In this document: piece by piece, positions 45,826-55,398 of the stretch
Numbering within the stretch: position 1 is the first letter of the stretch
How the letters are laid out: each line of letters begins with the position of its first letter
Source: Bremerella alba
Lineage (GTDB): Bacteria > Planctomycetota > Planctomycetia > Pirellulales > Pirellulaceae
DNA length: 64,000 bases
NCBI RefSeq assembly: GCF_013618625.1
Contig: NZ_JABRWO010000002.1
Span: 62,001-126,000 of the forward strand
Direction of reading: 5' to 3'
Notes under the pieces: model-generated
Databases searched by the model: none
What the model was told of the DNA's origin: nothing
The model's input: the letters and a program-made list of their open reading frames with translations, nothing else
Made by a program: the position numbers and the translations under genes

Positions 45826-48800
45826 ATGATACGACTCCTACGAACTTGGTTCTCTGTCTTAGTAGTGGTTATCGCTCCACTACCCCTGACGGTTGCCCAA
45901 GAAATGCTTCCACCTGAAAGTATTTTGCCTGGACAAGATGAGCCGCCTAAGTTCTCGCACGAGGGTTTGCCGGACGAATCCGTTGTCCCTGGCCTGCCCT
46001 TAAAGTCGACTGAATCGGAACAACCCGCTTCACCCGATCTCTCTCCCAGCGACCAAGCACCCCTGCCCGGCGAAGGTATTGTGCCTAATGTGGAAGTGGT
46101 GCAAGAGGTGGCCTTGCCGGAAGACCCACCGTGGCTGCGCCTCAATCTGGGTGGTCCCACGGCACCGGTTCAGACGCTCTGTTTTTCGCGCGATGGGACG
46201 CGATTGCTGGCCGCTGGCAACGACAAAATGGTGCATAGCTGGATCGCTGCCGCGCCCCAAGTGGGTATGCCGCAGCGCTGGATTTACGAAACACCAGTCC
46301 GCTGGCAAGTACAGCGAGCCACGCGTGGTGACATTCATGCGCTCGCGGCCATGCAAGAGAAGTTCGCGTTTGCTGGCATCGGCGCTTCGGCGCTCACCGG
46401 CGAAATCGTCTTAGCCGATCAAGGTCGCATGGCCTACGAGCGGACTCTCTTCGATGTCGAAAAAGGCCCCCGTTCTCAGATCCTTGACCTGACGGCCTTG
46501 CCGGAAGGTCTCTTCTCGCTCGATTCCGAAGGGAAGGTTCAATACTGGTCCGCCGATCCGGCCACCGGCAAGTGGTCGTTCGCGACCGGGGCCAATCCCA
46601 ACGAGACGCTCAAGACCGACCCAGCCCAGCTTCGTTCCTGGCGACTGCGCGGCAGCCGCATGGCATCGAGCGGCGACGATACGTTGATCTTCCCGGTGCC
46701 GGTTCGCAGTGAACAAGGCATCCCGTTTTGGCGAATCGGACGCTGGAAAGCCAACGACGCCGACGCCACGCTTGTGGGTGCCGTTACCCAGGAATTCCCC
46801 GGCGGAATTGGTGCCATGGCTTGTAGCACCAACGGAAGCCGTTTGGCGGCCGCCGATATCAGCGACTCTGGCACGTTGGTACTAGCCGACCTGACCAATC
46901 CGCGTGGCACCACTTCGATTGCCACCGGAGCGAACGTGCGAAGCGTTTGCATGCCCAACAACGGTAGCCAGGTCGCCGCAGTCGTCGCGAAATCACCGCG
47001 TGGCCCGTTTGAAATTCGCCTGTGGAATTGGCCCCCCGACGGCCCGCCGCAAGCATCAGGCACGCTTCCCTTGGCGGCTACCGCGACCGACGCCGCATTT
47101 AGCCCCGATGGAAAGTTCCTGGCCGTCACGCAGGAAAGTGCCGTCGTGATGTACGACATGGCCAATCTTCAAACACCGGTGGTCCTGACTACGCCAATCA
47201 TCACACCGGCAAAGGTTGCTTTCACATTAGACGCCGACTATCGCATCGTCATTGAGCCGCCTGCTACCGATGGCCAGCCGCAGACCGCCATTCAATTTGA
47301 AACGGCTATTGGGCGGTACTCGGTCGTGCAACCTCCCCCACCGACCATTCCCAGCAATCCGTGGCAAGGGACATGGTCACTAAAACAAAAAGCGGTCGAT
47401 CGCGGTACCCGTTTGGTCTTCGAGATCTTCGAGGAAGATCGCCCCTACTGCGAAATTCCGCCGGCGATCTTGGGGAATTCGCGCATCACTTCCGTCTGCT
47501 GGTTAGCTCTCGAAGCAGAACGAAAAACGCCATCGCATGTTGTGATCGGCACAGTCGGCCGCAATCATGCCTACCTGCTCGATATCACCAACCCGCAAAA
47601 AGTAAGCGTCGTGCGCGAGTTCCGCGGACACTCGTCGGCCATAGGCAGCGTGGGGGTTTCGCTTGACGATCGTTACCTGGTGACCGGCAGCGACGATGGG
47701 CTGGTCAATATTTGGAAACTAACCGAGCAGCAACCTTCGTCACCGTCGCAAAACCATTGGGGGGCGAATTTCGAGATCGTCGACGACCAGGTCGTTGCTC
47801 GCAACGTGATTGCAGACGGACCTCTTTACTATCGCGGCGTTCGCTCAGGCGACGTCATCCAATCGCTGGCCCAGCGCGAGGACGCCGACCCGGAGGCTCC
47901 TTTCAACGAAAACCAACGCGACGAAAAAACGATTGATGCCGCCGAGGCGATCGTGCAAACCCTGGCAGCGACTACCGGCGACACGATGCTACGTTTCCAG
48001 ATCGCACGTAACGGAGCCAAGCAGAAACCTTTTTACTTGCATCCGGCCTGGCAACCGCTGGCCTCGCTGGTAACGACAAGCGACCGTGAGTGGGCCTATT
48101 GGACTCCGTACGGGTACTACGACGCTTCGTTCAACGGCCACAAAATCTTCGGTTGGCAAATCAATCGCGGGATCGATCAGGCCCCCGACTTTTTCCTGGC
48201 AGCCGAACTAAAAGAGCAACTCGAAAAGCCCCGCGTGATGCAGCGACTTCTCGACGCCGGGAGCCTCTCTTCGGCCATGCAGGTAGCCAAAGCCACCGTT
48301 CCTTTCAACCTGCATAATCGCCTGGAAGCGTTGGCTTCGTTGCGTCCGCAGATCACTATCGATTCGCCGACCAGTGACCAGGCACTGACCGATTCTCAGG
48401 TATTGGTCGAAGCCACGATCCACATTCCCGCAGGTTCCGAATTGATTTCGTCGAAGGTCTTCGCCAATGGTGTCCCTGCGCTCGAGCAGTTGGATGAACA
48501 AGTAAGCGTGAATCAGGCCAACCATGGTCACCAACACAAGCTCCGGTGGCGCGTCGCTCTGCCGCCCGATCGACGCATTCGGCTAGACGTGATCGCGGCG
48601 ACAACGGATGGAATCTCGGCCACCGAGTCGCTAACCATTGCCCAGCCTAAGTGGGAACGCTCGGCACCGCCGCGGCTGTTTGTCATTGCCGCTGGCATTA
48701 GCGAGTATGCCGATCAGCAGATCCCGCAGCTCGATTTCGCTGCTGAAAACGCCAAGGCTTTCACCAACACGCTCAAGCAACATGCCGCGCAGATGGAGGT

Positions 48801-49455
48801 CGAGACGATCGTGCTGACCGATGCGAATGTCACCCAGCCGCTTTGGAATGTGGCGGCCGATACCCTCTGGCAGCAACTGCAAAGCACGGCTCGTCCTCAG
48901 GATGTCGTGCTGTTTTTCCTGTCAGGGCACGGGATCCGTGATGTCGAATCGGAGCGGTATTTCTTTCTGACCAGCGACAGTCGCTTTACCGATGTGGCCG
49001 GTAGACGCTACGAACGTTGCATCTCTTCCGATGCGTTTCAGGCTTACTTCGCAGGGCTGCCGTGTCGGAAGATCGCAATTCTCGATACCTGCCATAGTGG
49101 TGCGATAGAGCCACTGCGTCAGGACGATTTGAAAGTCATGCTACGCAATCTGGAAGAAGACGTTATTCTGACCATTACCGCTAGCGAAGGGGACGAAGAA
49201 GCGTTTGAGGAACGCGATAAGCGTTTGGGACGTTTCACGGCTCGCCTGGTCGAAGGGCTCTCTGGCAGTGCCGATCAACGCGAGTACGCTGGCAACGGCG
49301 ACGGCCAGGTCAGTTTGAACGAAGTGGCGCAGTACGTTCAGGCCACCGTCCCCAGAGATGCGGCGGCAGTCGGCCAATCGCAGCATCCGACGATCTTTCC
49401 CCGAGATCTGTTCCCGCTGGTCGATGTCCCCTTAACCGATAGCGAGACCAATTAA
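45826..49455 (+). CDS. Secreted WD40-caspase (peptidase C14) protein
   Basis: 1,209 residues. A signal peptide (LLRTWFSVLVVVIAPLPLTVAQ) is followed by a Pro-rich linker and WD40-type blades over about 100-640: LCFSRDGTRLLAAGNDKMVHSW and GSVGVSLDDRYLVTGSDDG are typical blades. A linker with a PDZ-like RGVRSGDVI segment follows. The C-terminal ~280 residues are a caspase-fold peptidase: LFVIAAGISEYAD, catalytic His in FFLSGHG (about 1034) and Cys in LDTCHSG (about 1088). Both catalytic residues are present. The fusion resembles metacaspase/WD40 proteins known in cyanobacteria and planctomycetes, where roles are unproven. Export by Sec is unusual for a caspase-like enzyme. Confidence 0.88.
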   Translation: MIRLLRTWFSVLVVVIAPLPLTVAQEMLPPESILPGQDEPPKFSHEGLPDESVVPGLPLKSTESEQPASPDLSPSDQAPLPGEGIVPNVEVVQEVALPEDPPWLRLNLGGPTAPVQTLCFSRDGTRLLAAGNDKMVHSWIAAAPQVGMPQRWIYETPVRWQVQRATRGDIHALAAMQEKFAFAGIGASALTGEIVLADQGRMAYERTLFDVEKGPRSQILDLTALPEGLFSLDSEGKVQYWSADPATGKWSFATGANPNETLKTDPAQLRSWRLRGSRMASSGDDTLIFPVPVRSEQGIPFWRIGRWKANDADATLVGAVTQEFPGGIGAMACSTNGSRLAAADISDSGTLVLADLTNPRGTTSIATGANVRSVCMPNNGSQVAAVVAKSPRGPFEIRLWNWPPDGPPQASGTLPLAATATDAAFSPDGKFLAVTQESAVVMYDMANLQTPVVLTTPIITPAKVAFTLDADYRIVIEPPATDGQPQTAIQFETAIGRYSVVQPPPPTIPSNPWQGTWSLKQKAVDRGTRLVFEIFEEDRPYCEIPPAILGNSRITSVCWLALEAERKTPSHVVIGTVGRNHAYLLDITNPQKVSVVREFRGHSSAIGSVGVSLDDRYLVTGSDDGLVNIWKLTEQQPSSPSQNHWGANFEIVDDQVVARNVIADGPLYYRGVRSGDVIQSLAQREDADPEAPFNENQRDEKTIDAAEAIVQTLAATTGDTMLRFQIARNGAKQKPFYLHPAWQPLASLVTTSDREWAYWTPYGYYDASFNGHKIFGWQINRGIDQAPDFFLAAELKEQLEKPRVMQRLLDAGSLSSAMQVAKATVPFNLHNRLEALASLRPQITIDSPTSDQALTDSQVLVEATIHIPAGSELISSKVFANGVPALEQLDEQVSVNQANHGHQHKLRWRVALPPDRRIRLDVIAATTDGISATESLTIAQPKWERSAPPRLFVIAAGISEYADQQIPQLDFAAENAKAFTNTLKQHAAQMEVETIVLTDANVTQPLWNVAADTLWQQLQSTARPQDVVLFFLSGHGIRDVESERYFFLTSDSRFTDVAGRRYERCISSDAFQAYFAGLPCRKIAILDTCHSGAIEPLRQDDLKVMLRNLEEDVILTITASEGDEEAFEERDKRLGRFTARLVEGLSGSADQREYAGNGDGQVSLNEVAQYVQATVPRDAAAVGQSQHPTIFPRDLFPLVDVPLTDSETN

Positions 49456-49836
49456 GTTGCTGAACCATTTCTACAAGTTTACCCGTTGCACCCCGGCACG
49501 ATTGGTTCGCGCGGCCCGCGAACCCAGTATGCTCGCCGTGGGTCTCTGTGGGGAACGCACCTTGGGCCGGCTTCTTCGATTATCCGCCTGCAACCTCATC
49601 GACAGGGACTCACACTTATTTTTTCCATTTCACTGCCTGCAAGGGAGAATTACATGCCGTGTGATTGGAAGGCTACGCTTCGTCAGTTTGTTTTACTTAT
49701 CGATCCTGTGTCGGAAGACTCAAACAATAGAAACCGAACCTTCGCGCCGCACTTTGCCGGAGCGATCTGCCGACAGAAACACGCCCCCAGCGCAACGCCA
49801 CCCCCGTGGCTGAGCCGCCGAAATAAGTGCCCGGCG

Positions 49837-49880
49837 CAGCGTAAAGATTCACGCAGCGCGTGAAAAAGAGAGTTACGCTG
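49837..49880. repeat. Bipartite hairpin
   Basis: Outer arms CAGCGTAA / TTACGCTG enclose perfect inner arms TTCACGC / GCGTGAA with an AGC loop. Confidence 0.7.
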
Positions 49881-50066
49881 TAAGGTGCCGAGTAGCGCCG
49901 ACAGTTGCACCAGGAACAACGGTTACGTGTTGCCATATGCCTCTCTGGTCCCCTCGCCCCTGTACCCGCACAGAGAGGGGACATGAGAAGAGAGCCCTGT
50001 TCTGCCGTAGGGTGCTGAGCAGCGCAGCGAATCGCACCATGCACAACGTTGTCGCGTTGCCATGGG
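49881..50066. repeat. Diverged ~60-base direct repeat pair
   Basis: Two segments beginning TAAGGTGCCGAGTAGCGC (49881) and TAGGGTGCTGAGCAGCGC (50008) stay alignable through ...CGTGTTGCCAT / ...CGCGTTGCCAT, roughly 75 percent identical by eye. Confidence 0.6.
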
Positions 50067-50143
50067 ATGGAGGCCGTATTCGGTGCGATACGTTCCGCTT
50101 CGCGTCTCTGCTCACACCCTACCCTGCGTGAAGGGCCGCGTTG

Positions 50144-50974
50144 TTAGGGTGGACCGCGTTCTTTGGCTTGACGTGCCCGGTCACGTCTTCTGTTCTGGAC
50201 GACCTTTTTCGCATGCCCACGAAGACGTGGGCATGGCACCCGGTGCTTTGTTGGCTGGGTGGTTGGGCGTTCTTTGTTGGAGGGCGTTTCGTGCGGGCGG
50301 TTGAGTTCACGCTCTAACGCGTCGATCTCTTCCTGCTTGGCGCATATTTCTCCCTGCAGTTGCAGGTTGAGCGCCTTCATCCGGTAGTAGGTCCACGCGA
50401 AGAACCGTTTCTCTTGGTAGGACAACGGTTCTTGGATTGGTTGTTTGCTGCGACGGATTTCCCGTTCGCGGTAACGATGGTGAAGCTGGCGCTCGCGTTT
50501 CGGTCGAGGCTCTAGTGGTGGAAGCTTAGGAGGTTGGCACTTCTTGGGCTTCTCAATCGTGGGCGGATCTTCCTTGGGGAATTCGTACGCTTCGATCTCG
50601 GGATCGATGGGTACTACCAACGGATCTGCCCGGTAGCTGGGACCTGCTTCGTCCATTACTCGCGTGAAGTGTTCTTCCTCGGTTACTTGCGGGGGTTCTT
50701 CTGGCTTACGCGTAATCGCCTCTTGGGCTTCTTGCCTTCGAATGATCGCGCTCAAGGTTGCCCCTTGCGGGCGGCCTAACGGATCGTTACCGTGCTCGGC
50801 CCGGTGCATGGGGTTCTCGAAGGGTGGCTCTTTCGGAGGCTCGTCGGCCAGTATCGCCAGCACTTCGCCGCAGCAGGGGCATAGGAGTCGGTTGCCATCG
50901 ATCACGGCAACCTGCGAACCGTGCGCGGAGGCGCCCGGTTCGTGTTTTTCAGGTTTTTCGTGGTGATGGGACAT
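50144..50974 (-). CDS. Hypothetical protein with CxxC zinc-knuckle-like motif
   Basis: 276 residues, soluble, strongly charged. The N-terminus has MSHHHEKPEKHE and a short LLCPCCGEVLAIL motif that could bind zinc. Pro/Glu-rich and Arg-rich segments follow (RQLHHRYREREIRRSKQ), then a coiled coil near 200-225 (LQLQGEICAKQEEIDALERE). The last ~30 residues are encoded across an intergenic-type hairpin (50212-50235), so the original stop may have been lost. I recognise no family. A Gly-Arg-Pro-Gln-Gly stretch near residue 75 has no known meaning. Confidence 0.6.
   Translation of the reverse strand: MSHHHEKPEKHEPGASAHGSQVAVIDGNRLLCPCCGEVLAILADEPPKEPPFENPMHRAEHGNDPLGRPQGATLSAIIRRQEAQEAITRKPEEPPQVTEEEHFTRVMDEAGPSYRADPLVVPIDPEIEAYEFPKEDPPTIEKPKKCQPPKLPPLEPRPKRERQLHHRYREREIRRSKQPIQEPLSYQEKRFFAWTYYRMKALNLQLQGEICAKQEEIDALERELNRPHETPSNKERPTTQPTKHRVPCPRLRGHAKKVVQNRRRDRARQAKERGPP
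50212..50235. repeat. Hairpin repeat inside the 3' end of the hypothetical gene
   Basis: Perfect arms CATGCCCACG / CGTGGGCATG with a 4-base loop, followed by GCACC. A diverged relative (ATGCCTA...TAGGCATGGTGCC) lies at about 51122-51152. Confidence 0.75.
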
Positions 50975-51317
50975 AACGGTGCTCTTGTGTGGTGTTGGGT
51001 TTAGTTTAAGTAGGGCCCGCGTGTCGCGGGTCGCGAAGCGGGTACCAGGCGTCCGACCCGCGACACGCGGGCCCTACGGTTTGCTGCTTGTCTAGCAGCG
51101 AAACTGGGTACTGTTTTTCGTATGCCTAAAAAGAAAATAGGCATGGTGCCGGGGAAGCGTCCCCTGGGCATGATTTAGGTATATCAGCCTGGTGTAGCAT
51201 ATGTATAGTGCTCAAATCAAAATTTTTTCTAGATTCACGCGGGGCACTACGGATCATGGCTGGGGACGTTTACTCCTCGGCCTGATTCGGTTTGGCTGGG
51301 TGCTTTGCAAACTCGGG
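50975..51317. other. Intergenic between recQ and hypothetical gene
   Basis: 343 bases, dominated by the perfect inverted repeat at 51010-51077 and a second, weaker palindrome (ATGCCTA / TAGGCAT) at about 51122-51144. No gene is seen. Confidence 0.55.
51010..51077. repeat. Perfect 24-bp inverted repeat
   Basis: Arms at 51010-51033 and 51054-51077 are exact reverse complements (starting GTAGGGCCCGCGTGTCGCGG), with a 20-base loop. It lies between the 3' end of recQ and the start of the hypothetical gene on the same strand, where it could act as a strong terminator. Confidence 0.9.
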
Positions 51318-53510
51318 CTACGGGGACTCGCGGTTTTGCAGGCAGGCGACGACGATGCGGATCTCTTCGTACGTGACCTCTTCGCCCAGATGTTCGTAGA
51401 TGGGGCGTAGGGCTCGTTGGCCGCACTCTTCGATGGCTGCTTCGATGCGTCGGGCCGTTTCGCCGGTTACCCAGGCCGTTGCATCTTCCAGCTTTTGTTC
51501 TCGGATGAACTGCTCTAGGTAGCCTTGCACGGTGGAGTTGGCTCGCTCGATGATCGCGGCCACTTCGTCTACCGTCTTTCCCTGGGCGAACAAGGTGAAC
51601 GCGTCTTTAAGTTTCGGTGATTGATTCTTCGGAGGTTCACGCCGGGGGGCCACGATGACCTGCGTCTCGACCGTATCGACTTCCAGCCCTTGCTCTTGGC
51701 AATAAGCGGCGATGTGCTGCGTGAAAACGTCGCCATAGTCCTGGCACTTCTTATCTCCGACTCCTTTGATCAGACGAAAGCTTTCCATCGTCGAAGGACG
51801 GTGCCGCGCCATTTCGCGAAGCGAGCTGTCGCCGAAGACGATATAAGCCGGGATGCCAGCCTCTTCGGCCTTCTCTCTTCGTAGCGATCGGAGCGATTCA
51901 AACAGGTCGCGGTCGACCCCTTCCCAGTCGTCTGATTTTCGCTGCCGCTTGGGTCGCTCTTCTTTCTCGCCGTCAGGCTTGGTCAGCTTGGGCGTAATCT
52001 CGCCGCGTAAAAGTTGACGGCCACTTTCGGTCAGCTTCAAGACATTGAACTCGCCTGTTTTGGCCAGCATTCGTTGCCCGACAAGTTGTTCGATCCAGGT
52101 GCGTACCGCGCGGATGCTTTGATCTTGCAGCAGCCCGTAAGTGCTTAGCTGATCGTGTTCAAGTTCAAGAACCCGCTTATCGCGTGAACCGCACAGCACT
52201 TTGGCGTTGTGATCTGCCCCGAAGCGTTCGCCGGTGCGGGCAATGCACGAGAGGATCTTCTGCCCCAAAATCATGCCGTCTTCTACCAGGTCGACAGTTC
52301 CCAAGCAAACATCGCACGCTTCGCACTCCGGCTCTTGCAGGTCTTGGCCGAAGTAGCTGACGAGCATTTGATGGCGACATTCGGTGCCGATGCAGAAATG
52401 GTCGAGGGCTTCCAGGGAATGGAACGCGGCCTGTTGGGCAGAGTCCGGCAGGTCACCGAGCATTCGTTTCCAGGTCACCAGGTCGCCGCTGGAATAGAGC
52501 ATGACGCACTCGGCTTCCAGCCCATCGCGCCCGGCCCGGCCGCTTTCCTGCTGATAGCTTTCCAGCGACTTCGGCATACCTGCGTGCACCACGTAGCGAA
52601 CGTTCGATTTGTCGATGCCCATGCCGAAAGCGACCGTCGCAACCACAACGTCGACTCGTTCCTGAATGAAGTCTTCCTGATGTTTCTGACGCTCTTGGTC
52701 GCTAAGCCCTGCATGATAGGGCAAGGCCTTGATGCCGTTGTCGTTCAACTGCTGAGCGATCGATTCGACATCGGCCCGGCGAATGCAATAGACGATGCCC
52801 GACTCGTTGGCATGCCGCGAAACGACCTCTTGGATTTGGGCGAAACGATCTTTGCGACGTTGCACGCGGTAGACCAGATTCGGTCGATCAAACGAGCCGA
52901 CCAACATTTCTGGTTCAATCAGCCCCAACTGCTGGGCGATGTCGCTTCGCACGCGTTCGGTTGCGGTGGCCGTGTAGGCGTGAACGCCGACGCCGGGGAA
53001 GCGATCTTTAAGCATCCGCATCATGCGATACTCAGGCCGGAAGTCGTGACCCCATTCGCTGATACAATGCGATTCGTCGATGGCGAAGAAAGAGACGTCG
53101 ACGCCGCTGAGAAAGTCAAGCGTCCGATCGGAAAGTAGCCGCTCGGGGGCGAGATATAGTAGTCTTGTGGCACCACTTCGCACATCAGCGGCAATCGAAC
53201 GACGTTCGGCCAGCGTGACGGTACTGTTGATGCAGGCCGCGCGGATGCCGCATGCCGTCAGGGCATCGACCTGGTCTTTCATCAACGAAATCAGTGGCGA
53301 AGCAATTACGGCGACGCCTGGCTTGCAGAGAGCCGGCACCTGGTAGCAGAGCGACTTACCACCCCCGGTGGGCATAACCACGACCGAGTCACGATCTTCA
53401 AGGACCGACTCCATCGCCTCGCGCTGTAAGGGACGGAACTGTTCGTATCCCCAGTACTTATGTATGGTCGCCAGCAAATCATCGGTACTGGCTGGCGACG
53501 TAGAATCCAT
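51318..53510 (-). CDS. recQ: RecQ-type ATP-dependent DNA helicase
   Basis: 730 residues from ATG 53510 (a GTG at 53546 is in frame). Superfamily-2 motifs: FRPLQREAMESVL (motif 0), VVMPTGGGKSLCYQ (Walker A), FAIDESHCISEWGHDFRPEY (DEAH-type DESH), QESGRAGRDG (motif VI). The zinc domain has the four-Cys pattern ending CEACDVCLG. RQC and HRDC domains follow (GIPAYIVFGDSSLREMA). A C-terminal HTH_40-type helix domain (ALFAQGKTVDEVA-like) is present, as in many RecQ proteins of Bacteroidetes and Planctomycetes. It unwinds DNA 3'-to-5' in recombination and repair. Confidence 0.93.
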   Translation of the reverse strand: MDSTSPASTDDLLATIHKYWGYEQFRPLQREAMESVLEDRDSVVVMPTGGGKSLCYQVPALCKPGVAVIASPLISLMKDQVDALTACGIRAACINSTVTLAERRSIAADVRSGATRLLYLAPERLLSDRTLDFLSGVDVSFFAIDESHCISEWGHDFRPEYRMMRMLKDRFPGVGVHAYTATATERVRSDIAQQLGLIEPEMLVGSFDRPNLVYRVQRRKDRFAQIQEVVSRHANESGIVYCIRRADVESIAQQLNDNGIKALPYHAGLSDQERQKHQEDFIQERVDVVVATVAFGMGIDKSNVRYVVHAGMPKSLESYQQESGRAGRDGLEAECVMLYSSGDLVTWKRMLGDLPDSAQQAAFHSLEALDHFCIGTECRHQMLVSYFGQDLQEPECEACDVCLGTVDLVEDGMILGQKILSCIARTGERFGADHNAKVLCGSRDKRVLELEHDQLSTYGLLQDQSIRAVRTWIEQLVGQRMLAKTGEFNVLKLTESGRQLLRGEITPKLTKPDGEKEERPKRQRKSDDWEGVDRDLFESLRSLRREKAEEAGIPAYIVFGDSSLREMARHRPSTMESFRLIKGVGDKKCQDYGDVFTQHIAAYCQEQGLEVDTVETQVIVAPRREPPKNQSPKLKDAFTLFAQGKTVDEVAAIIERANSTVQGYLEQFIREQKLEDATAWVTGETARRIEAAIEECGQRALRPIYEHLGEEVTYEEIRIVVACLQNRESP

Positions 53511-53678
53511 GATATAGGCCTGAAGCGCGAGAATGCGAGAAAACACCCCGCGCGATCCGTCCTTCGCATCGCCATCAGCGAGGAACGTTAAGTGTAAAGG
53601 TGTTCATTCTGAGAGGCAACCGTGGCTGAGATAACGCCCTGGCAAAGCTTCATGGCTCATGTCCCGGCTGGAGTAAAA

Positions 53679-53765
53679 ATGGGGGCTTAGCTACTGGTTC
53701 GCGTTCTTGCATTAGCCGCTTGACGGCGATGCCGACCCAGAGATGAATCTCTGGGCCACCCTGGT
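53679..53765. repeat. 87-bp direct repeat, copy 1
   Basis: Nearly identical to 53916-54002 (four or so substitutions). It ends in a perfect hairpin CCCAGAGAT-GA-ATCTCTGGG followed by CCACCCTGG. Confidence 0.9.
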
Positions 53766-53915
53766 ATTTGGGACCGTAGAGACGATCGACTGGACTTGGC
53801 TTGGATGCTGTGAGCGTATCGCCTGCTCAACCAGGGGAACGCAAACTCGGTTGTCCCAGAGTTTTATCTCTGGGTGCCGCAGGCACAAGCGGCTTGTGAG
53901 TTCGGCTTGAGCCCG

Positions 53916-54002
53916 ATGGGGGCTTAGCTACTGGTTCGCGTTCTTGCACTAGCCGCTTGGCGGCCATGCCGACCCAGAGATGAATCTCTGGGCCACCCTG
54001 GT
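53916..54002. repeat. 87-bp direct repeat, copy 2
   Basis: Second copy at an offset of 237 bases. Between the copies lies a related hairpin CCCAGAG-TTTTAT-CTCTGGG at about 53856-53875. Confidence 0.9.
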
Positions 54003-54022
54003 GATACCGTTGAGACAGACTG

Positions 54023-55183
54023 CTAGTTCGGTTGCACCTTACGTCGGTAAGCGGTCGGCGAGAGGCCGGTTTTTTTGCGGAAGGTGGCGCTCATGTATTC
54101 GACGTGCTCGAAGCCGGCGCGGTCGGCGATGTCGCCGATGCTTAGATCGGTGTCGTGCAGTAACTGGCGGACTTTATCGAGGCGCTGGTGGACGATGGCT
54201 TCGTGTGGCGTTTGACCGGTGATTTGTTTGAAGCGGTACTCGAGAATTCGACGCGTGCTGTCGACCGCTTTGAGCACATCGCCGACGTTGATGCCGTCAC
54301 AGGCGTGTTCGCGAATAAACTGCATGGCCATGCCCACTAATGGATCTTCCGTCGCCAGCACGTCGGTCGAGCGGCGCGTCGCAATGCCCAGCGGCGGTAT
54401 CAGCTTCATTATTTCCTTGGGCGTTTGCCCTTTCATCATGAAATCGAGCATTCTGGCGGCCTCGAAGCCTGTGCGACGGCTGTCGGGAATCACACTCGAC
54501 AGCGGTGGCGAGCAGAGATCGCATAGCAGACGATCGTTATCGACCCCAATCACGGCGACCTGCCGCGGAACGTCGATTTCCAACTCTCGACACGCTTCTA
54601 GAAGCAGCTGGCCGCGGATATCGAAACAAGACATGATCCCGATCGGCTGGGGCAGGCGTTCGATCCAACGGTCGAGCTTCTGTACGTTCTTGGGGGTCGA
54701 GTTCTTGCCGTCTTCGCCGGTCGGCAGATCAAGCACGTGGCACCCGTGGCCATGCTCGGCGAGCGCTTCGACGAAGTACTTCTCGCGAAGCTTGCTCCAC
54801 GCGAACGTGCTATCGCCGCAAAACGCGAAGTGCGAAAAGCCGCGCTGCAGGAGATGCTCGACCGCCATCTCCGAAATTGCCTTGTCGTCGGTTTCTACCC
54901 ATGGCAGTTCCGGAATCAAACGGGCAGCGCTGACATCGACTATCGGGATGTTCAATGGTTTCAATGCGGCCGCGATCTCAGGCGTTTCTACCCGGGCAAT
55001 GATCCCATCGCCGTTCCACTGCTTGAGCCACTTCGGAGGCTTCGCTCCGCGACCTTGCTCAGGCAGAAAGATAGACCACCGCTGGTATTCTTCCATGTAC
55101 CTCACGACGCCATCCAAGAGACCTCGGGCATACTCGTTGGAGGTTTCGATCAATAGAGCGACCTCCTTGCGAGGTTGAATCAT
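54023..55183 (-). CDS. XylR-type AraC-family transcriptional regulator
   Basis: 386 residues. The N-terminal part (EVALLIETSNEYARGLLDGV) is a LacI/periplasmic-binding-like sugar sensor, and the C-terminal ~100 residues are an AraC DNA-binding domain (VLKAVDSTRRILEYRFKQ and IGDIADRAGFEHVEYMSATF). E. coli XylR has the same layout and responds to D-xylose. This is one of two such regulators in the window. It is divergent, with a 215-base spacer, from the Gfo/Idh/MocA oxidoreductase, its most likely target. Confidence 0.88.
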   Translation of the reverse strand: MIQPRKEVALLIETSNEYARGLLDGVVRYMEEYQRWSIFLPEQGRGAKPPKWLKQWNGDGIIARVETPEIAAALKPLNIPIVDVSAARLIPELPWVETDDKAISEMAVEHLLQRGFSHFAFCGDSTFAWSKLREKYFVEALAEHGHGCHVLDLPTGEDGKNSTPKNVQKLDRWIERLPQPIGIMSCFDIRGQLLLEACRELEIDVPRQVAVIGVDNDRLLCDLCSPPLSSVIPDSRRTGFEAARMLDFMMKGQTPKEIMKLIPPLGIATRRSTDVLATEDPLVGMAMQFIREHACDGINVGDVLKAVDSTRRILEYRFKQITGQTPHEAIVHQRLDKVRQLLHDTDLSIGDIADRAGFEHVEYMSATFRKKTGLSPTAYRRKVQPN

Positions 55184-55398
55184 GGTCGTCCTCTGAGTTG
55201 AAAAGCAGCGGGGGTGATTTATCGATAAGGGAACGGGGATCGTTATGATAGCCGAATTACGGAAGAGATTCCTCCTGGCGTGTGAAATACCTATTGTTTA
55301 GTGCAAGTTTTCTCATGGCGTCATGGGAATGTTTCTGTTCTTCTAAAAGGGGTAAGCTACTGCTATTCACCTCGTCTAAGCCCCTCCAGGTAATTCCA

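Larger units (their letters stand above)
49456..50143. other. Repeat-rich intergenic region
   Basis: 688 bases. Open frames here are artefacts of GC-rich repeat DNA. Contains a bipartite hairpin at 49837-49880 and two diverged copies of a ~60-base repeat (from 49881 and 50008). Confidence 0.6.
53511..54022. other. Intergenic region with 87-bp direct repeats
   Basis: 512 bases between recQ and the XylR-type gene. It has no gene; it is mostly the 87-bp direct repeat pair and further CCCAGAG...CTCTGGG hairpins. Confidence 0.6.

Noticed and set aside
49457-49863. Two overlapping open frames of 118 and 125 residues
   Set aside because: Composition is that of repeat DNA, the frames overlap each other, and there is no ribosome-binding site or recognisable domain.
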